Part shown: piece by piece, positions 8,756-17,951 of the stretch | How the letters are laid out: each line of letters opens with the position of its first letter | Numbering within the stretch: the stretch's first letter is position 1 | Origin: CAYJAZ01 sp964369185 | GTDB lineage: Bacteria > Desulfobacterota > Desulfovibrionia > Desulfovibrionales > Desulfovibrionaceae | Reading direction: 5' to 3' | NCBI GenBank assembly: GCA_964369185.1 | Contig: CAYJEN010000011.1 | Coordinates: 1 to 31,414 of the forward strand | Length of the DNA stretch: 31,414 nt | The notes under the pieces: model-generated | The model's database searches: none | What the model was told of the DNA's origin: nothing | Seen by the model: only the letters and a program-made list of their open reading frames with translations | Position numbers and translations under genes: made by a program

Positions 8756-8784
8756 TTGCTTTTTTTTTGTGGATAAGGTAAAAA
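8756..8784 (+). promoter_or_regulatory. Candidate promoter of carB
   Basis: TTGCTT, a 17-base T-rich spacer, then TAAAAA, about 48 bases before the carB ATG. The arrangement resembles the tRNA-Phe and tolQ promoters in this window. Confidence 0.45.
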
Positions 8785-8832
8785 GGATAAGTTTTACGCT
8801 ATTAGATTTTAAATAAGAAAAGAGGGGTTAAA

Positions 8833-11800
8833 ATGCCTAAACGCGTTGACCTAAAAAAGATTATGGTAATTGGCTCCGGTCCTATTGTTATAGGGCAGGC
8901 ATGTGAGTTTGACTATTCAGGAACACAAGGTATTAAGGCCTTGCGTGAAGAGGGTTATGAAGTTGTATTGGTGAACTCCAATCCGGCTACAATTATGACG
9001 GATCCTCAGTTAGCTGACAGAACCTATATTGAACCTATTGAGCCGGAAACAGTAGCCGCGATTCTTCGTAAAGAGCGCCCATGTGCACTTTTGCCGACTC
9101 TTGGTGGTCAAACCGGACTTAATACGGCTTTGGCACTTGCAAAGAGCGGTGTTTTAGAAGAGCTAGGTGTTGAGCTTATCGGTGCGAATGCAGATGTTAT
9201 TGAGAAAGCTGAATCTCGTGAATTGTTTAGACAAGCAATGGATAATATTGGACTAAAAGTTCCATCATCATATATTGCTCGTACTATGGACGATGTTCGT
9301 GAAATCATTAAAACATCAAGTTTTCCTCTTATTGTTCGCCCTGCGTTCACATTGGGTGGAGCTGGTGGCGGTATTGCGTATAACCAAGAAGATTTGGAAT
9401 CAATCGTTGCCGATGGTCTTGCCGCTTCTATGACAAGCGAAGTTCTTATCGAGCAGTCAGTTCTTGGCTGGAAAGAATACGAAATGGAAGTAATGCGCGA
9501 TAAAAATGATAACTGTGTTATCGTTTGTTCTATCGAAAATATCGACGCAATGGGTGTGCACACCGGTGACTCAGTAACCGTTGCTCCTGCGCAAACTCTT
9601 ACCGACCGTGAATACCAAGCAATGCGTGATGCTTCTTTAGCAATTATGCGTGAAATTGGTGTTGAAACAGGTGGTTCTAACGTTCAGTTCGGTATCAACC
9701 CTAAAAACGGCGAAATGATTATTATTGAGATGAACCCACGTGTATCACGTTCATCTGCGCTTGCATCAAAAGCAACCGGTTTCCCAATCGCTAAGATTGC
9801 GGCAAAACTTGCTATCGGTTACACTCTTGATGAAATTCGTAACGATATTACTCGCGAAACAGCAGCTTCATTTGAACCTGCAATCGATTATTGCGTAGTA
9901 AAAATTCCTCGCTTTACATTTGAAAAATTCCCTGGTGCGGCAGACGAACTCACAACTGCAATGAAAAGTGTGGGTGAGGCTATGAGTATTGGTCGTACCT
10001 TTAAAGAAGCTTTACAAAAAGGCTTGCGCTCACTTGAAATCGGTGCTTTTGGTTTTGGTAACGATTTTAGAGCTAAATTACCTGAAAAAGAAGATATTAT
10101 TCCTTTATTGAAAAAACCTTTTTCACGTCGTTTATTTGCAGTTCGTCAAGCTCTCTTGCTTGATATGAGTATTGAAGAAATTTACGAACATTCAGCAATA
10201 GATCCTTGGTTCTTGCGTCAAATGCGTGAACTTATCGACGCGGAACATGAAATTCGTGACTTTGCACTTGCAAATAGTATGACTGCTGATAATCCTGAAA
10301 TGGTTGAAACTCTTAGAAAAGCTAAAACTCTTGGCTTCTCAGACAGACAACTTGCCGATATGTGGAAACGTCCAGAACAAGATATTCGCGAACTTCGTAA
10401 AACAGCTGAAATTATGCCGTCTTACTATCTTGTAGATACCTGTGCTGCGGAATTTGAAGCATATACTCCTTACTACTACTCAACTTATGAAAGCTCACCT
10501 GTTGAAAAGTATGTACCGGACGACACAAAGAAAGTTATCATCCTAGGTGGTGGACCAAACAGAATTGGTCAAGGTATTGAATTTGATTACTGTTGTTGTC
10601 ACGCTTCATTTGCATTGCAAGATATGGGCGTAACTTCAATCATGGTTAACTCAAACCCTGAAACTGTTTCTACCGACTACGATACTTCTGATAAATTATA
10701 CTTTGAACCTCTTACATTTGAAGATGTTATGCATATTATCGAACGTGAACAACCACACGGTGTTATCGTTCAATTTGGTGGGCAAACTCCATTGAATCTT
10801 GCAGTGCCTCTTCAAAGAGCAGGCGTTCCAATTTTAGGAACAAGCCCTGACGCTATTGATAGAGCAGAAGATAGAGAAAGATTCCAAGCTCTTCTCAATA
10901 AATTAGACTTGAAACAACCTGAAAACGGAACAGCTCTTTCTTTTGAAGAAGCTCGTGATGCAGCAAAAGAAATTCAATATCCTGTAGTTGTTCGCCCATC
11001 ATACGTTCTTGGTGGTAGAGCAATGCAAGTTGTTTATGATGATGAAGAATTAGAAGAATATTTCCGCATACATGTAGGAAAAACTAAACTCGAACATCCA
11101 ATCCTCATCGATAAATTCTTGCAAAATGCTATTGAAGTTGACGTTGACGCTCTTTCAGATGGTGTTGATGTTTATGTAGCCGGAGTTATGGAACATATTG
11201 AAGAAGCAGGTATTCACTCAGGTGACTCTGCTTGCGTAATTCCTCCTTATACTCTTCCGCAATCAATTGTTGATAGCATTACAGAACAAACAATTGCACT
11301 TGCTAAAGAATTACGTGTAGTTGGATTAATGAATATTCAGTTTGCTGTAAAAGATGATGTTGTTTATATCTTAGAAGTAAACCCACGTGCATCACGTACA
11401 GCGCCATTCGTATCTAAAGCAACAGCAGTTCCACTTCCACGTCTTGCAACTCAAGTAATGCTTGGTAAGACATTGAAAGAATTAGATCCTTGGGGTATGA
11501 GAAGAAGCGGATATGTTTCTGTAAAAGAATCAGTATTCCCATTCAAAAAATTCCCTGGTGTAGATATCATTCTAGGGCCTGAAATGCGTTCAACCGGTGA
11601 AGTAATGGGTATTGCTCCAACTTTTGAAGAAGCATTTATGAAAGGTCAAATTGCAGGCGGTCAAAGATTGCCAAAATCCGGTAAAGTATTTATTTCTGTA
11701 AATGATAGCGATAAACACGAACTTCCGGAACTTGCACGTATCCTTAAAAAATCAGGATTTGACATTGTAGCAACTTCTGGTTCTGCTAAGTTCTTACAAT

Positions 11801-12075
11801 CACACGGAATTGAAGCTGAAAGCGTGCTAAAAGTGTATGAAGGTAGACCAAACATCGTTGATATGATTAAAAACGGTGAAATTGCATTAGTTATCAATAC
11901 AGCTTTTGGAAAGAAAACTGTGAACGATTCTAAATCAATACGTCAATCTACACTTCATTATAGTGTGCCTTACACAACAACAATGTCCGGCGCAAAAGCA
12001 ATTGCACGTGCGATTGCCGCAAAAGAAAACACAGAAATTCGTGTAAAATCAATACAAGAATACTACGGCGCATAA
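8833..12075 (+). CDS. carB: Carbamoyl-phosphate synthase large subunit
   Basis: At 1080 aa it is full length. Two ATP-grasp halves are visible: the first opens KKIMVIGSGPIVIGQACEFDYSG and the second KVIILGGGPNRIGQGIEFDYCC at about residue 566. Each has its own ENPR-type motif (EMNPRVSRSSAL and EVNPRASRTAPF). The last 140 residues form the allosteric domain. It makes carbamoyl phosphate from bicarbonate, ATP and ammonia supplied by CarA, for pyrimidines and arginine. Start follows AGAGGGG. The small subunit gene follows it, the reverse of the common carA-carB order. Confidence 0.97.
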   Translation: MPKRVDLKKIMVIGSGPIVIGQACEFDYSGTQGIKALREEGYEVVLVNSNPATIMTDPQLADRTYIEPIEPETVAAILRKERPCALLPTLGGQTGLNTALALAKSGVLEELGVELIGANADVIEKAESRELFRQAMDNIGLKVPSSYIARTMDDVREIIKTSSFPLIVRPAFTLGGAGGGIAYNQEDLESIVADGLAASMTSEVLIEQSVLGWKEYEMEVMRDKNDNCVIVCSIENIDAMGVHTGDSVTVAPAQTLTDREYQAMRDASLAIMREIGVETGGSNVQFGINPKNGEMIIIEMNPRVSRSSALASKATGFPIAKIAAKLAIGYTLDEIRNDITRETAASFEPAIDYCVVKIPRFTFEKFPGAADELTTAMKSVGEAMSIGRTFKEALQKGLRSLEIGAFGFGNDFRAKLPEKEDIIPLLKKPFSRRLFAVRQALLLDMSIEEIYEHSAIDPWFLRQMRELIDAEHEIRDFALANSMTADNPEMVETLRKAKTLGFSDRQLADMWKRPEQDIRELRKTAEIMPSYYLVDTCAAEFEAYTPYYYSTYESSPVEKYVPDDTKKVIILGGGPNRIGQGIEFDYCCCHASFALQDMGVTSIMVNSNPETVSTDYDTSDKLYFEPLTFEDVMHIIEREQPHGVIVQFGGQTPLNLAVPLQRAGVPILGTSPDAIDRAEDRERFQALLNKLDLKQPENGTALSFEEARDAAKEIQYPVVVRPSYVLGGRAMQVVYDDEELEEYFRIHVGKTKLEHPILIDKFLQNAIEVDVDALSDGVDVYVAGVMEHIEEAGIHSGDSACVIPPYTLPQSIVDSITEQTIALAKELRVVGLMNIQFAVKDDVVYILEVNPRASRTAPFVSKATAVPLPRLATQVMLGKTLKELDPWGMRRSGYVSVKESVFPFKKFPGVDIILGPEMRSTGEVMGIAPTFEEAFMKGQIAGGQRLPKSGKVFISVNDSDKHELPELARILKKSGFDIVATSGSAKFLQSHGIEAESVLKVYEGRPNIVDMIKNGEIALVINTAFGKKTVNDSKSIRQSTLHYSVPYTTTMSGAKAIARAIAAKENTEIRVKSIQEYYGA

Positions 12076-12104
12076 TTCGCTGTAACAGTTTGAAATATTA
12101 GAAT

Positions 12105-12130
12105 ATACCCCCTGCTTTGGTAGGGGGTAT
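12105..12130 (+). promoter_or_regulatory. Perfect hairpin in the carB-carA gap
   Basis: ATACCCCCT (12105-12113) pairs perfectly with AGGGGGTAT (12122-12130) around an 8-base loop. It stands directly before the carA Shine-Dalgarno and has no T-run, so it may be a processing or stability element, or a partial attenuator, rather than a full terminator. Confidence 0.6.
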
Positions 12131-12143
12131 GAGAGGAAAATAT

Positions 12144-13268
12144 ATGAAAGCGTATCTCGTGCTTGAAGATGGTTTTTACTTAGAAGGTAAATCTTTTACC
12201 GGTGAGTTTGAATCAGGCGGAGAAGTTATCTTTAATACCGGTATGACAGGATATCAAGAAATTCTTACAGATCCAAGTTATACAGGTCAAATGGTTTGTA
12301 TGACATATCCACTCATCGGTAACTACGGAATCAATGAAGAAGATATGGAATCCGGTAGAATTCATGCTGCTGGTTTTATTGTAAAAGAATGCTGTAAAGA
12401 ACCTTCAAACTGGCGTAGTGTAGAAACTTTGCCTGAATTTTTGATTCGTCATAACGTTCCGGGTATTGAAGGGATTGATACACGTGCACTTACAGTTCAC
12501 CTCCGTACTGCCGGTGCTTTGCGTGGTATTTTATCAACTAAAACAGACAACATTGCAGAATTAGTTGAAAAAGCAAAAGCTCTTCCTTCAATGGAAGGTC
12601 AAAATCTTGTACCTAGAGTTGCGCCAAGCTCACCATATATATGGGATGGCAAAGCTCCTAACCAAGTTGCTTTTAATGATGATGGTTCATTTTCTTGGAA
12701 AAACAATAATGATCCTAAAGTTGTTGTTTACGATTTTGGTATCAAATGGAATATCTTACGCTTACTCCAAGCGCAAGGGCTTGATTTATTAGTAGTTCCA
12801 CCTTCATTCACTGCTGAAGATGTAAAGAAAAGCGGTGCAGAAGCTGTGTTCTTATCAAACGGTCCTGGAGATCCTGCTACATTAAAAGATGAAATTGAAA
12901 CTATCAAAGTTTTAGCAGAAAGCTATCCTATAGCGGGTATTTGTCTTGGTCATCAGTTGCTAGGCCACGCACTTGGCGGAACAACCAACAAGATTAAATT
13001 CGGTCACCACGGTTGTAACCACCCTGTTAAAGATTTGCAAACAGGACGTATTGAAGTTTCTTCACAAAACCATGGTTTCGTAGTTATCAATGATAATGTA
13101 GAAACAACACATATCAACTTAAACGATAACACAATCGAAGGTTTTAAGCATAAAAGTAAACCTATTATAGCAGTGCAGCATCACCCTGAAGCTGCTCCCG
13201 GACCTACAGATTCAAGATCTTTCTTTGTGCAGTTTAGAGAATTACTCAAAGCAAATCTTGGCAAGTAG
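12144..13268 (+). CDS. carA: Carbamoyl-phosphate synthase small subunit
   Basis: This 374-aa glutamine amidotransferase has the N-terminal CarA domain (MKAYLVLEDG...NTGMTGYQEILTDPSY) and a class I GATase domain with the nucleophile in GICLGHQLLG and the HHPEAAPGP histidine and glutamate. It feeds ammonia to CarB. The frame is open from 12117, but ATG 12144 has GAGAGGA eight bases upstream and starts where family members start. A long terminator follows. Confidence 0.95.
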   Translation: MKAYLVLEDGFYLEGKSFTGEFESGGEVIFNTGMTGYQEILTDPSYTGQMVCMTYPLIGNYGINEEDMESGRIHAAGFIVKECCKEPSNWRSVETLPEFLIRHNVPGIEGIDTRALTVHLRTAGALRGILSTKTDNIAELVEKAKALPSMEGQNLVPRVAPSSPYIWDGKAPNQVAFNDDGSFSWKNNNDPKVVVYDFGIKWNILRLLQAQGLDLLVVPPSFTAEDVKKSGAEAVFLSNGPGDPATLKDEIETIKVLAESYPIAGICLGHQLLGHALGGTTNKIKFGHHGCNHPVKDLQTGRIEVSSQNHGFVVINDNVETTHINLNDNTIEGFKHKSKPIIAVQHHPEAAPGPTDSRSFFVQFRELLKANLGK

Positions 13269-13295
13269 TATTTAGATTAGAATTAGAATATTATT

Positions 13296-13345
13296 CGAGA
13301 GGGGGAAACCACAACTTTTGAAAAAGTTGAGGTTTCCCCCTCTCG
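13296..13345 (+). terminator. Terminator after carA
   Basis: A 15-bp perfect stem (CGAGAGGGGGAAACC at 13296-13310 against 13331-13345), with an inner CAACTTTT/AAAGTTG stem. It is followed by a pyrimidine tract rather than a pure T-run. Its GAGAGGGGG...CCCCCTCTC style recurs after rpsA. Confidence 0.8.
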
Positions 13346-13559
13346 AGCTCTCTCCCTTCCTTACAAAACTTTTTAATTCTCATTGCGCATAATTAAGTAG
13401 TTAATATAGAAATATGAGTGGCGATGAGGTGTGGTTTTTACTTTCAAAATAAGATTTGTGTGTAACATATTATAATCGTACTCGAAACAGATTATACTCT
13501 AGGGTTGAACATTACAAATTAAACTAACTTTATTTGCTCTTTTTGAAATATTTATTTTG

Positions 13560-13674
13560 GCGATAAGGGGGATATTCTTTTTGTAAATATTTAACTCCTT
13601 TTGATGAGGAACTAATCAAAAGAAGTAAGGTTTCCAAAGGAAATTATTTCCTTTGGTCGCCGAAGGCAAAAAAA
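13560..13674 (+). repeat. Family B repeat, copy 3
   Basis: It aligns along its length with copy 2: GCGATAAGGGGGATATTC, GAGGAACTAATCAAAAGAAG, core palindrome AAAGGAAATTATTTCCTTT, then GCCGAAGGCAAAAAAAC. The core palindrome differs from copy 2 in both arms but stays self-complementary. It ends 11 bases before the ferredoxin start and fills most of the 13346-13685 gap; I see nothing else firm there. Confidence 0.75.
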
Positions 13675-13685
13675 CAGGAATAAAA

Positions 13686-13985
13686 ATGAAGAAAATATAT
13701 TTAGATGATAAAGAATTGGTTGTTAGCCCTTTTGCTTATAATGTGCTTGAGGCAGCAAAAGAAAATGATATTGTAATTGTAGCTCCTTGCTCTAAGAATG
13801 GCTTTATTGGAGATATTTGTTGCCATGCTTGTATTATCAAAGTAGATGATAAAGAAGTTTTTGCGTGTAAGACAAGAATTATTGATGGTATGAAAATTGA
13901 ATATAATAGCCCAGAATTGAAAGAAAAAAGAGCAAAAAGAATTACAGAATACTCAGAAAAAATAAAAAATTTGAAAAAAAGTTAA
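13686..13985 (+). CDS. Small 2Fe-2S ferredoxin-like protein (NuoG N-terminus type)
   Basis: This 99-aa protein begins MKKIYLDDKELVVSPFAYNVLEAAKENDI, a beta-grasp ferredoxin fold. Its cysteines follow C-x10-C-x2-C-x11-C (in APCSKNGFIGDICCHAC then FACKTR), close to the 2Fe-2S site of NuoG and related dehydrogenase modules, ending with the usual xxDGM. The last 25 residues are lysine-rich and probably helical. The ATG at 13686 is preferred to an upstream in-frame ATG at 13653, which lies inside the repeat. The electron partner is unknown, and no dehydrogenase gene is adjacent. Confidence 0.7.
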   Translation: MKKIYLDDKELVVSPFAYNVLEAAKENDIVIVAPCSKNGFIGDICCHACIIKVDDKEVFACKTRIIDGMKIEYNSPELKEKRAKRITEYSEKIKNLKKS

Positions 13986-13994
13986 AAAAAGTCC

Positions 13995-14021
13995 TAAAGT
14001 TATTTTTGAACCCTCCGATAA
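13995..14021 (+). promoter_or_regulatory. Sigma-28 (FliA) promoter of flagellin
   Basis: TAAA (13995-13998), exactly 15 bases, then TCCGATAA (14014-14021). The known consensus is TAAA-N15-GCCGATAA, so one position differs. It lies about 93 bases before the flagellin start. Confidence 0.85.
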
Positions 14022-14113
14022 GGTGTGTATGGCGGTAGAATAATTACTTGGATAGTAATGGCTCAATATTCTACTTTTGACAAACAATGACATCTTTTCA
14101 AGGAGGAGAATGT

Positions 14114-15001
14114 ATGTCTCTTATCATTAATAACAACCTTATGGCTAATTCAGCGAACAGACAATTATCAAACCATTATAGTGCACTTGGTAAATCAGTT
14201 GAAAAACTTTCATCAGGTTTGCGCATAAACACAGCTGCGGATGATGCTGCAGGTTTGGCAATTAGTGAGCTTATGCGTGCAGATATTGCTGCGACTAATC
14301 AAGGTATCCGTAATGCGAACGATGCAATTTCTCTCATTCAAACAGCAGACGGTGCAATGCAGGTTATTGATACAGCATTAGTACGTATGAAAGAACTAGC
14401 ACAACAAGCATCAACAGGTACATATGACAGTGTTCAGCGTGCTATTATTGATTCAGAATATCAACAAATGGCATCAGAAATCACCCGTATTGCAAATGCA
14501 GCCGAATTCAATGGAATTAAATTGCTTGATGGTACTTTAACAGGCGCTTATAATGGTACAGGAGTTGACTCTACAGGCGAATTAGCTGTTCACTTTGGAA
14601 CAGGTAATGATTCTACAACCGATTACTACACCATTGAAATAGGTAATGTTAGTGCATCAGCATTAGGAATTGGTAATAGTGCGGTTAGTACAGCAGATGG
14701 TTACTCAATTTCTACACAAGCAGGCGCACAAAAAGCTCTTGAAGCTCTTGATGCAGCTATCACATCTAAAGATGGTTTTAGAGCAAACCTTGGTGCAATT
14801 CAAAACAGATTGGAAGGAACAATTTCTAACTTAGAAGTTCAATCAGAAAATCTAACAGCGGCTGAATCACGTATTCGTGACGTTGACGTTGCAGTTGAAA
14901 TGACTCAATTTGTGAAAAACCAAATTTTGACACAATCAGCAGTATCCATGCTTGCTCAAGCGAACTCAATTCCGAACTTGGCAACGCAACTATTAGGCTA
15001 A
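14114..15001 (+). CDS. fliC: Flagellin
   Basis: This 295-aa flagellin has the conserved D0/D1 N-terminus (MSLIINNNLMANSANRQL...VEKLSSGLRINTAADDAAGLAISE) and C-terminus (ESRIRDVDVAVEMTQFVKNQILTQSAVSMLAQANSIPNLATQLLG). The middle, about residues 145-205, is short and threonine/serine/glycine-rich, forming the surface-exposed part. ATG 14114 is used because AAGGAGGA lies just upstream; the frame is open from 14087. It is a single-gene unit with a sigma-28 promoter and its own terminator, so it is a late flagellar gene. No other flagellar gene is present in the window. Confidence 0.95.
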   Translation: MSLIINNNLMANSANRQLSNHYSALGKSVEKLSSGLRINTAADDAAGLAISELMRADIAATNQGIRNANDAISLIQTADGAMQVIDTALVRMKELAQQASTGTYDSVQRAIIDSEYQQMASEITRIANAAEFNGIKLLDGTLTGAYNGTGVDSTGELAVHFGTGNDSTTDYYTIEIGNVSASALGIGNSAVSTADGYSISTQAGAQKALEALDAAITSKDGFRANLGAIQNRLEGTISNLEVQSENLTAAESRIRDVDVAVEMTQFVKNQILTQSAVSMLAQANSIPNLATQLLG

Positions 15002-15031
15002 AATAGTCCTAGTACCCTTTACATAAATATG

Positions 15032-15062
15032 AAGGCTTCCTTTATGAGGAAGCCTTTTTTTA
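15032..15062 (+). terminator. Terminator after flagellin
   Basis: AAGGCTTCCT (15032-15041) pairs with AGGAAGCCTT (15047-15056), followed by a T-run. Confidence 0.9.
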
Positions 15063-15135
15063 TTATTTATTTTATATTTTCTGTAATCTCTTGAAAATAT
15101 TAAATTATTAAATTTTAAAAGTTAGAAAATAAAAC

Positions 15136-15164
15136 TTGTCATTTGATTTTTGTTGTGTTATAGA
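15136..15164 (+). promoter_or_regulatory. Candidate sigma-70 promoter of rpsA
   Basis: TTGTCA (15136-15141), a 17-base spacer and TATAGA (15159-15164), about 50 bases before the rpsA start. Confidence 0.65.
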
Positions 15165-15216
15165 AATGAGTCTTCTAATTAAAAGAAGATAATTATGGTT
15201 CGGAGGAATATTTTTT

Positions 15217-16920
15217 ATGGAAACCCAAGAAATGGAAATTCAAATGAGTGATAGCTTTGACTTTGCATCGGAGCTCGACAATTACCTTACCCCAGATTTC
15301 GGTGATTTGGAAGAAGGTTCAATTGTTAAAGGCGAAATCGTTCGCGTAGATAACGACACAGTGTTAGTTGACGTGAGCTTTAAATCCGAAGGGCAAATCC
15401 CAGCAGTAGAATTTCGTGATTCACAAGGCAATGTAGCAGTTCAAGTTGGTGATAAAATTGATGTATTTATCGCTCGTAAAAACGAAAGTGACGGAACAAT
15501 CACATTATCATACGAAAAAGCTAAACGTATGCAAATGTTTGATCAACTTGAAGAAGTTCTTGAAAAAGGCGGCGTGGTTGAAGGAATGATCACTCGCAGA
15601 ATTAAGGGCGGTTATACTGTTGACCTTGGCGGAATCGAAGCTTTCTTACCAGGTTCCCATGTTGATCTTCGTCCAGTTCCAGATATGGATGCATTAGTAG
15701 ATCAAAAATATGCTTTCCGTGTATTGAAAATCAACCGTCGTAGAAGCAACGTAATTGTTTCACGTCGTGTACTTTTAGAAGAAGAAAGAGATTCAAAACG
15801 TGGCGCATTATTACAAGTTCTTGACGAAAACCAAACAGTAGTTGGTAAAGTTAAAAACATCACTGAATACGGTGTGTTTGTTGACCTTGGCGGCTTAGAT
15901 GGTTTACTCCACATTACCGATATGTCATGGAAACGTTTACGTCATCCAAAAGAAATGGTACATATGGGCCAAGAACTCGAATTGAAAGTTCTTTCATTCG
16001 ATAAAGACAATCAAAAAGTTTCACTAGGTCTTAAACAACTTATTGAAGATCCATGGCAAAATATCAACGAACGCTTCCCAGAAGGCGCACACTATAACGG
16101 TAAAGTAACAAACCTTGTTGATTATGGTGTATTCGTTGAATTAGAATCAGGTGTTGAAGGTTTAGTTCACATCTCTGAAATGTCTTGGACACGTAAACTC
16201 CGTCATCCTAGCCAAATGGTTCGTCAAGGTGATGAAGTTGAAGTTGTTATCCTTGGTGTAGATTCAGATAAAAAACGTATTTCTCTTGGTATGAAACAAG
16301 TTACACCTAATCCTTGGGAATTAGTTGGCGAACGTTTCCCTGAAGGTACTGTTCTTGAAGGCGTTATCAAAAATATCACTGAATTTGGTATGTTCATCGG
16401 TATCGAAGATGGTATCGACGGTCTTATCCACGTATCAGATATTTCTTGGACAAAGAAACTCCGTCACCCAAGTGAAATGTTCAAAGTTGGTGACTTAGTT
16501 CAAGCTAAAGTTCTTACAGTTGACCAAGATAGCGAAAAATTCACTCTTGGTATGAAACAACTTAGCGATGATCCTTGGGCAAGCGTACCATCACGCTACC
16601 CAGTAGGTAACATCGTAAAAGGTGTTGTAACAAACATTACTGACTTTGGTGTATTCGTAGAAGTTGAAGAAGGAATCGAAGGTCTTATCCACGTTTCTGA
16701 ACTTGGCAAAAAAGTTAAAGTTCCTTCAGAAGTTTACAAAGAAGGCGATACAGTTGAAGCGAAAATCATTCACGTATCTGCTGACGAACGCCGCTTAGGT
16801 CTTTCTATCAAACAAATGAAAGAAGACGAAGAAAAGAAAAAAGCTAAAGATTACCGTTCATCAGGTGATTCAGGTCAAACTTTAGGCGACCTTTTCAAAG
16901 CAGCTCAAGAAGACGAATAG
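15217..16920 (+). CDS. rpsA: 30S ribosomal protein S1
   Basis: This 567-aa protein has six S1 RNA-binding domains in series. Copies 3 to 6 are very alike and carry the repeated GVFVDLGG/GVEGLVHISEMSW type motif followed by LRHPSEMFKVGD and FTLGMKQL...DPW. S1 helps the 30S subunit bind and unfold mRNA leaders. An acidic N-terminus precedes domain 1, and a lysine-rich tail ends the chain. The start follows GGAGGA at nine bases. It is a single-gene unit with its own promoter and terminator. Confidence 0.97.
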   Translation: METQEMEIQMSDSFDFASELDNYLTPDFGDLEEGSIVKGEIVRVDNDTVLVDVSFKSEGQIPAVEFRDSQGNVAVQVGDKIDVFIARKNESDGTITLSYEKAKRMQMFDQLEEVLEKGGVVEGMITRRIKGGYTVDLGGIEAFLPGSHVDLRPVPDMDALVDQKYAFRVLKINRRRSNVIVSRRVLLEEERDSKRGALLQVLDENQTVVGKVKNITEYGVFVDLGGLDGLLHITDMSWKRLRHPKEMVHMGQELELKVLSFDKDNQKVSLGLKQLIEDPWQNINERFPEGAHYNGKVTNLVDYGVFVELESGVEGLVHISEMSWTRKLRHPSQMVRQGDEVEVVILGVDSDKKRISLGMKQVTPNPWELVGERFPEGTVLEGVIKNITEFGMFIGIEDGIDGLIHVSDISWTKKLRHPSEMFKVGDLVQAKVLTVDQDSEKFTLGMKQLSDDPWASVPSRYPVGNIVKGVVTNITDFGVFVEVEEGIEGLIHVSELGKKVKVPSEVYKEGDTVEAKIIHVSADERRLGLSIKQMKEDEEKKKAKDYRSSGDSGQTLGDLFKAAQEDE

Positions 16921-16943
16921 TCTCTAAATTGATTTGATTATAT

Positions 16944-16996
16944 AAGAGGGGAGAACAGCAACTTTTTCGGAAGTTGAGGTTTTCCCCTCTTTTTAT
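16944..16996 (+). terminator. Terminator after rpsA
   Basis: AAGAGGGGA at 16944 pairs with TCCCCTCTT ending near 16992, with an inner CAACTTTT/AAGTTG stem, and is followed by T residues. It shares its layout with the carA terminator. Confidence 0.85.
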
Positions 16997-17127
16997 TTAA
17001 TTTGTAACAGTGTTTGTGTATAAGCAAAACTTAGAGCTAAATGATAAATAAACTAAGATATTTCTTCTTCACATTTTTTTAATTATGTGATAGTGTATCC
17101 ATAATATTCATAAATATGGAGGTTCTT

Positions 17128-17673
17128 ATGCCGGTACTCGTACTTGTAGACGTACAAAAAGAATATGTTACAGAAGGAAGAGCATTCTGCCTTGAAACAA
17201 TTCAGGAGTCATTAGACAACTGTAAAAAGTTACTCGATCATGCAAGAGCTAACTCTTGGAAAATCATTCATATGCATCATGCTCAAAATGCTGAATACTT
17301 TGCTCGTGGTAGTGAATATTCTGAATATATAGAGGGGTTTGAACCTCGAGAAAACGAATTTAATATTGAAAAATCAGACTTTTCTTGCTTTACCGCACCA
17401 CAATTTTCATCTTTAATTGATAAATATCGTCATGAAAATATTATCCTAGCCGGTTATGGTTGTACAATGTGTTGCCTTTCTACGCTCATACAAGCTCACC
17501 ACAGAGGTTTTGAGTTCTATTTCGTAAAAGATGCTACATGTGCTAAAAGAACGCCTAATTACGGCGAGCAAGACATGAAAGACCATACTTTAGATATTAT
17601 GACAGCTTTTGCAACTCTCGTAAGCACCGAACAGGTTCTTGCTAAAAGTGGAAATGATAACGAAGGTATATAG
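17128..17673 (+). CDS. Isochorismatase-family cysteine hydrolase
   Basis: This 181-aa protein has the alpha/beta fold of the isochorismatase superfamily. The likely catalytic triad is D8 (VLVDVQ), K82 (EKSDFSCF) and C115 (GCTMCCLST), followed by AHHRGFEFYFVKDAT as in amidohydrolases of this group. The substrate cannot be told from sequence; nicotinamidase-like and other amide hydrolases share this layout. ATG 17128 is chosen because GGAGG (17118-17122) sits five bases upstream; an in-frame ATG at 17116 overlaps that Shine-Dalgarno. It is a single gene with its own terminator. Confidence 0.8.
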   Translation: MPVLVLVDVQKEYVTEGRAFCLETIQESLDNCKKLLDHARANSWKIIHMHHAQNAEYFARGSEYSEYIEGFEPRENEFNIEKSDFSCFTAPQFSSLIDKYRHENIILAGYGCTMCCLSTLIQAHHRGFEFYFVKDATCAKRTPNYGEQDMKDHTLDIMTAFATLVSTEQVLAKSGNDNEGI

Positions 17674-17730
17674 TAACACACCTTAATCTAAATTGATTTT
17701 TACCCTCACAAATTTTTTAGAGATAAAAAT

Positions 17731-17776
17731 AAACTTCCTTGCATATACAAATTTGTGTATCCAAGGAAGTTTTTTT
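17731..17776 (+). terminator. Terminator after the cysteine hydrolase gene
   Basis: AAACTTCCTTG (17731-17741) pairs with CAAGGAAGTTT (from 17762), an inner ATATACAAA/TTTGTGTAT stem extends it, and a T-run follows. Confidence 0.85.
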
Positions 17777-17799
17777 ATTGTGTTTGAGAATTTTACTTT

Positions 17800-17950
17800 A
17801 GGGTGTGTTTCTAAATTCATTCTTTTGCGTTTTTTCTGCCTCAAAGATGATTTTTTATTCAGCTTATGTATGTTTTTATACACTGCACTTCATAAAAAAT
17901 TACTTTTTGTTGAAAATTCCGCAAAATTTTTGAATTTATAAATACACCCT
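17800..17950. repeat. Family A palindromic repeat, copy 2
   Basis: This 151-bp element is highly similar to the one at 2610-2760. Ends read AGGGTGTGTTTCTAAATTCA and, from the right, AGGGTGTATTTATAAATTCA. The apex is TGTAT (17867-17871), a 6-nt loop, ATACA (17878-17882), centred on the element. The outermost GGG/CCC is flanked by TA on both sides, which would fit a TA target duplication if this is a transposed element. Confidence 0.9.
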
Positions 17951-17951
17951 A

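Noticed and set aside
13653..13685. Upstream in-frame ATG of the ferredoxin gene
   Set aside because: It falls inside family B copy 3 and gives a leader (VAEGKKTGI) unlike ferredoxins; ATG 13686 starts at the fold.
17683..17941. Open frames on both strands (66 and 82 codons)
   Set aside because: They run across a terminator and the family A palindrome, and similar low-complexity frames would appear in any copy.
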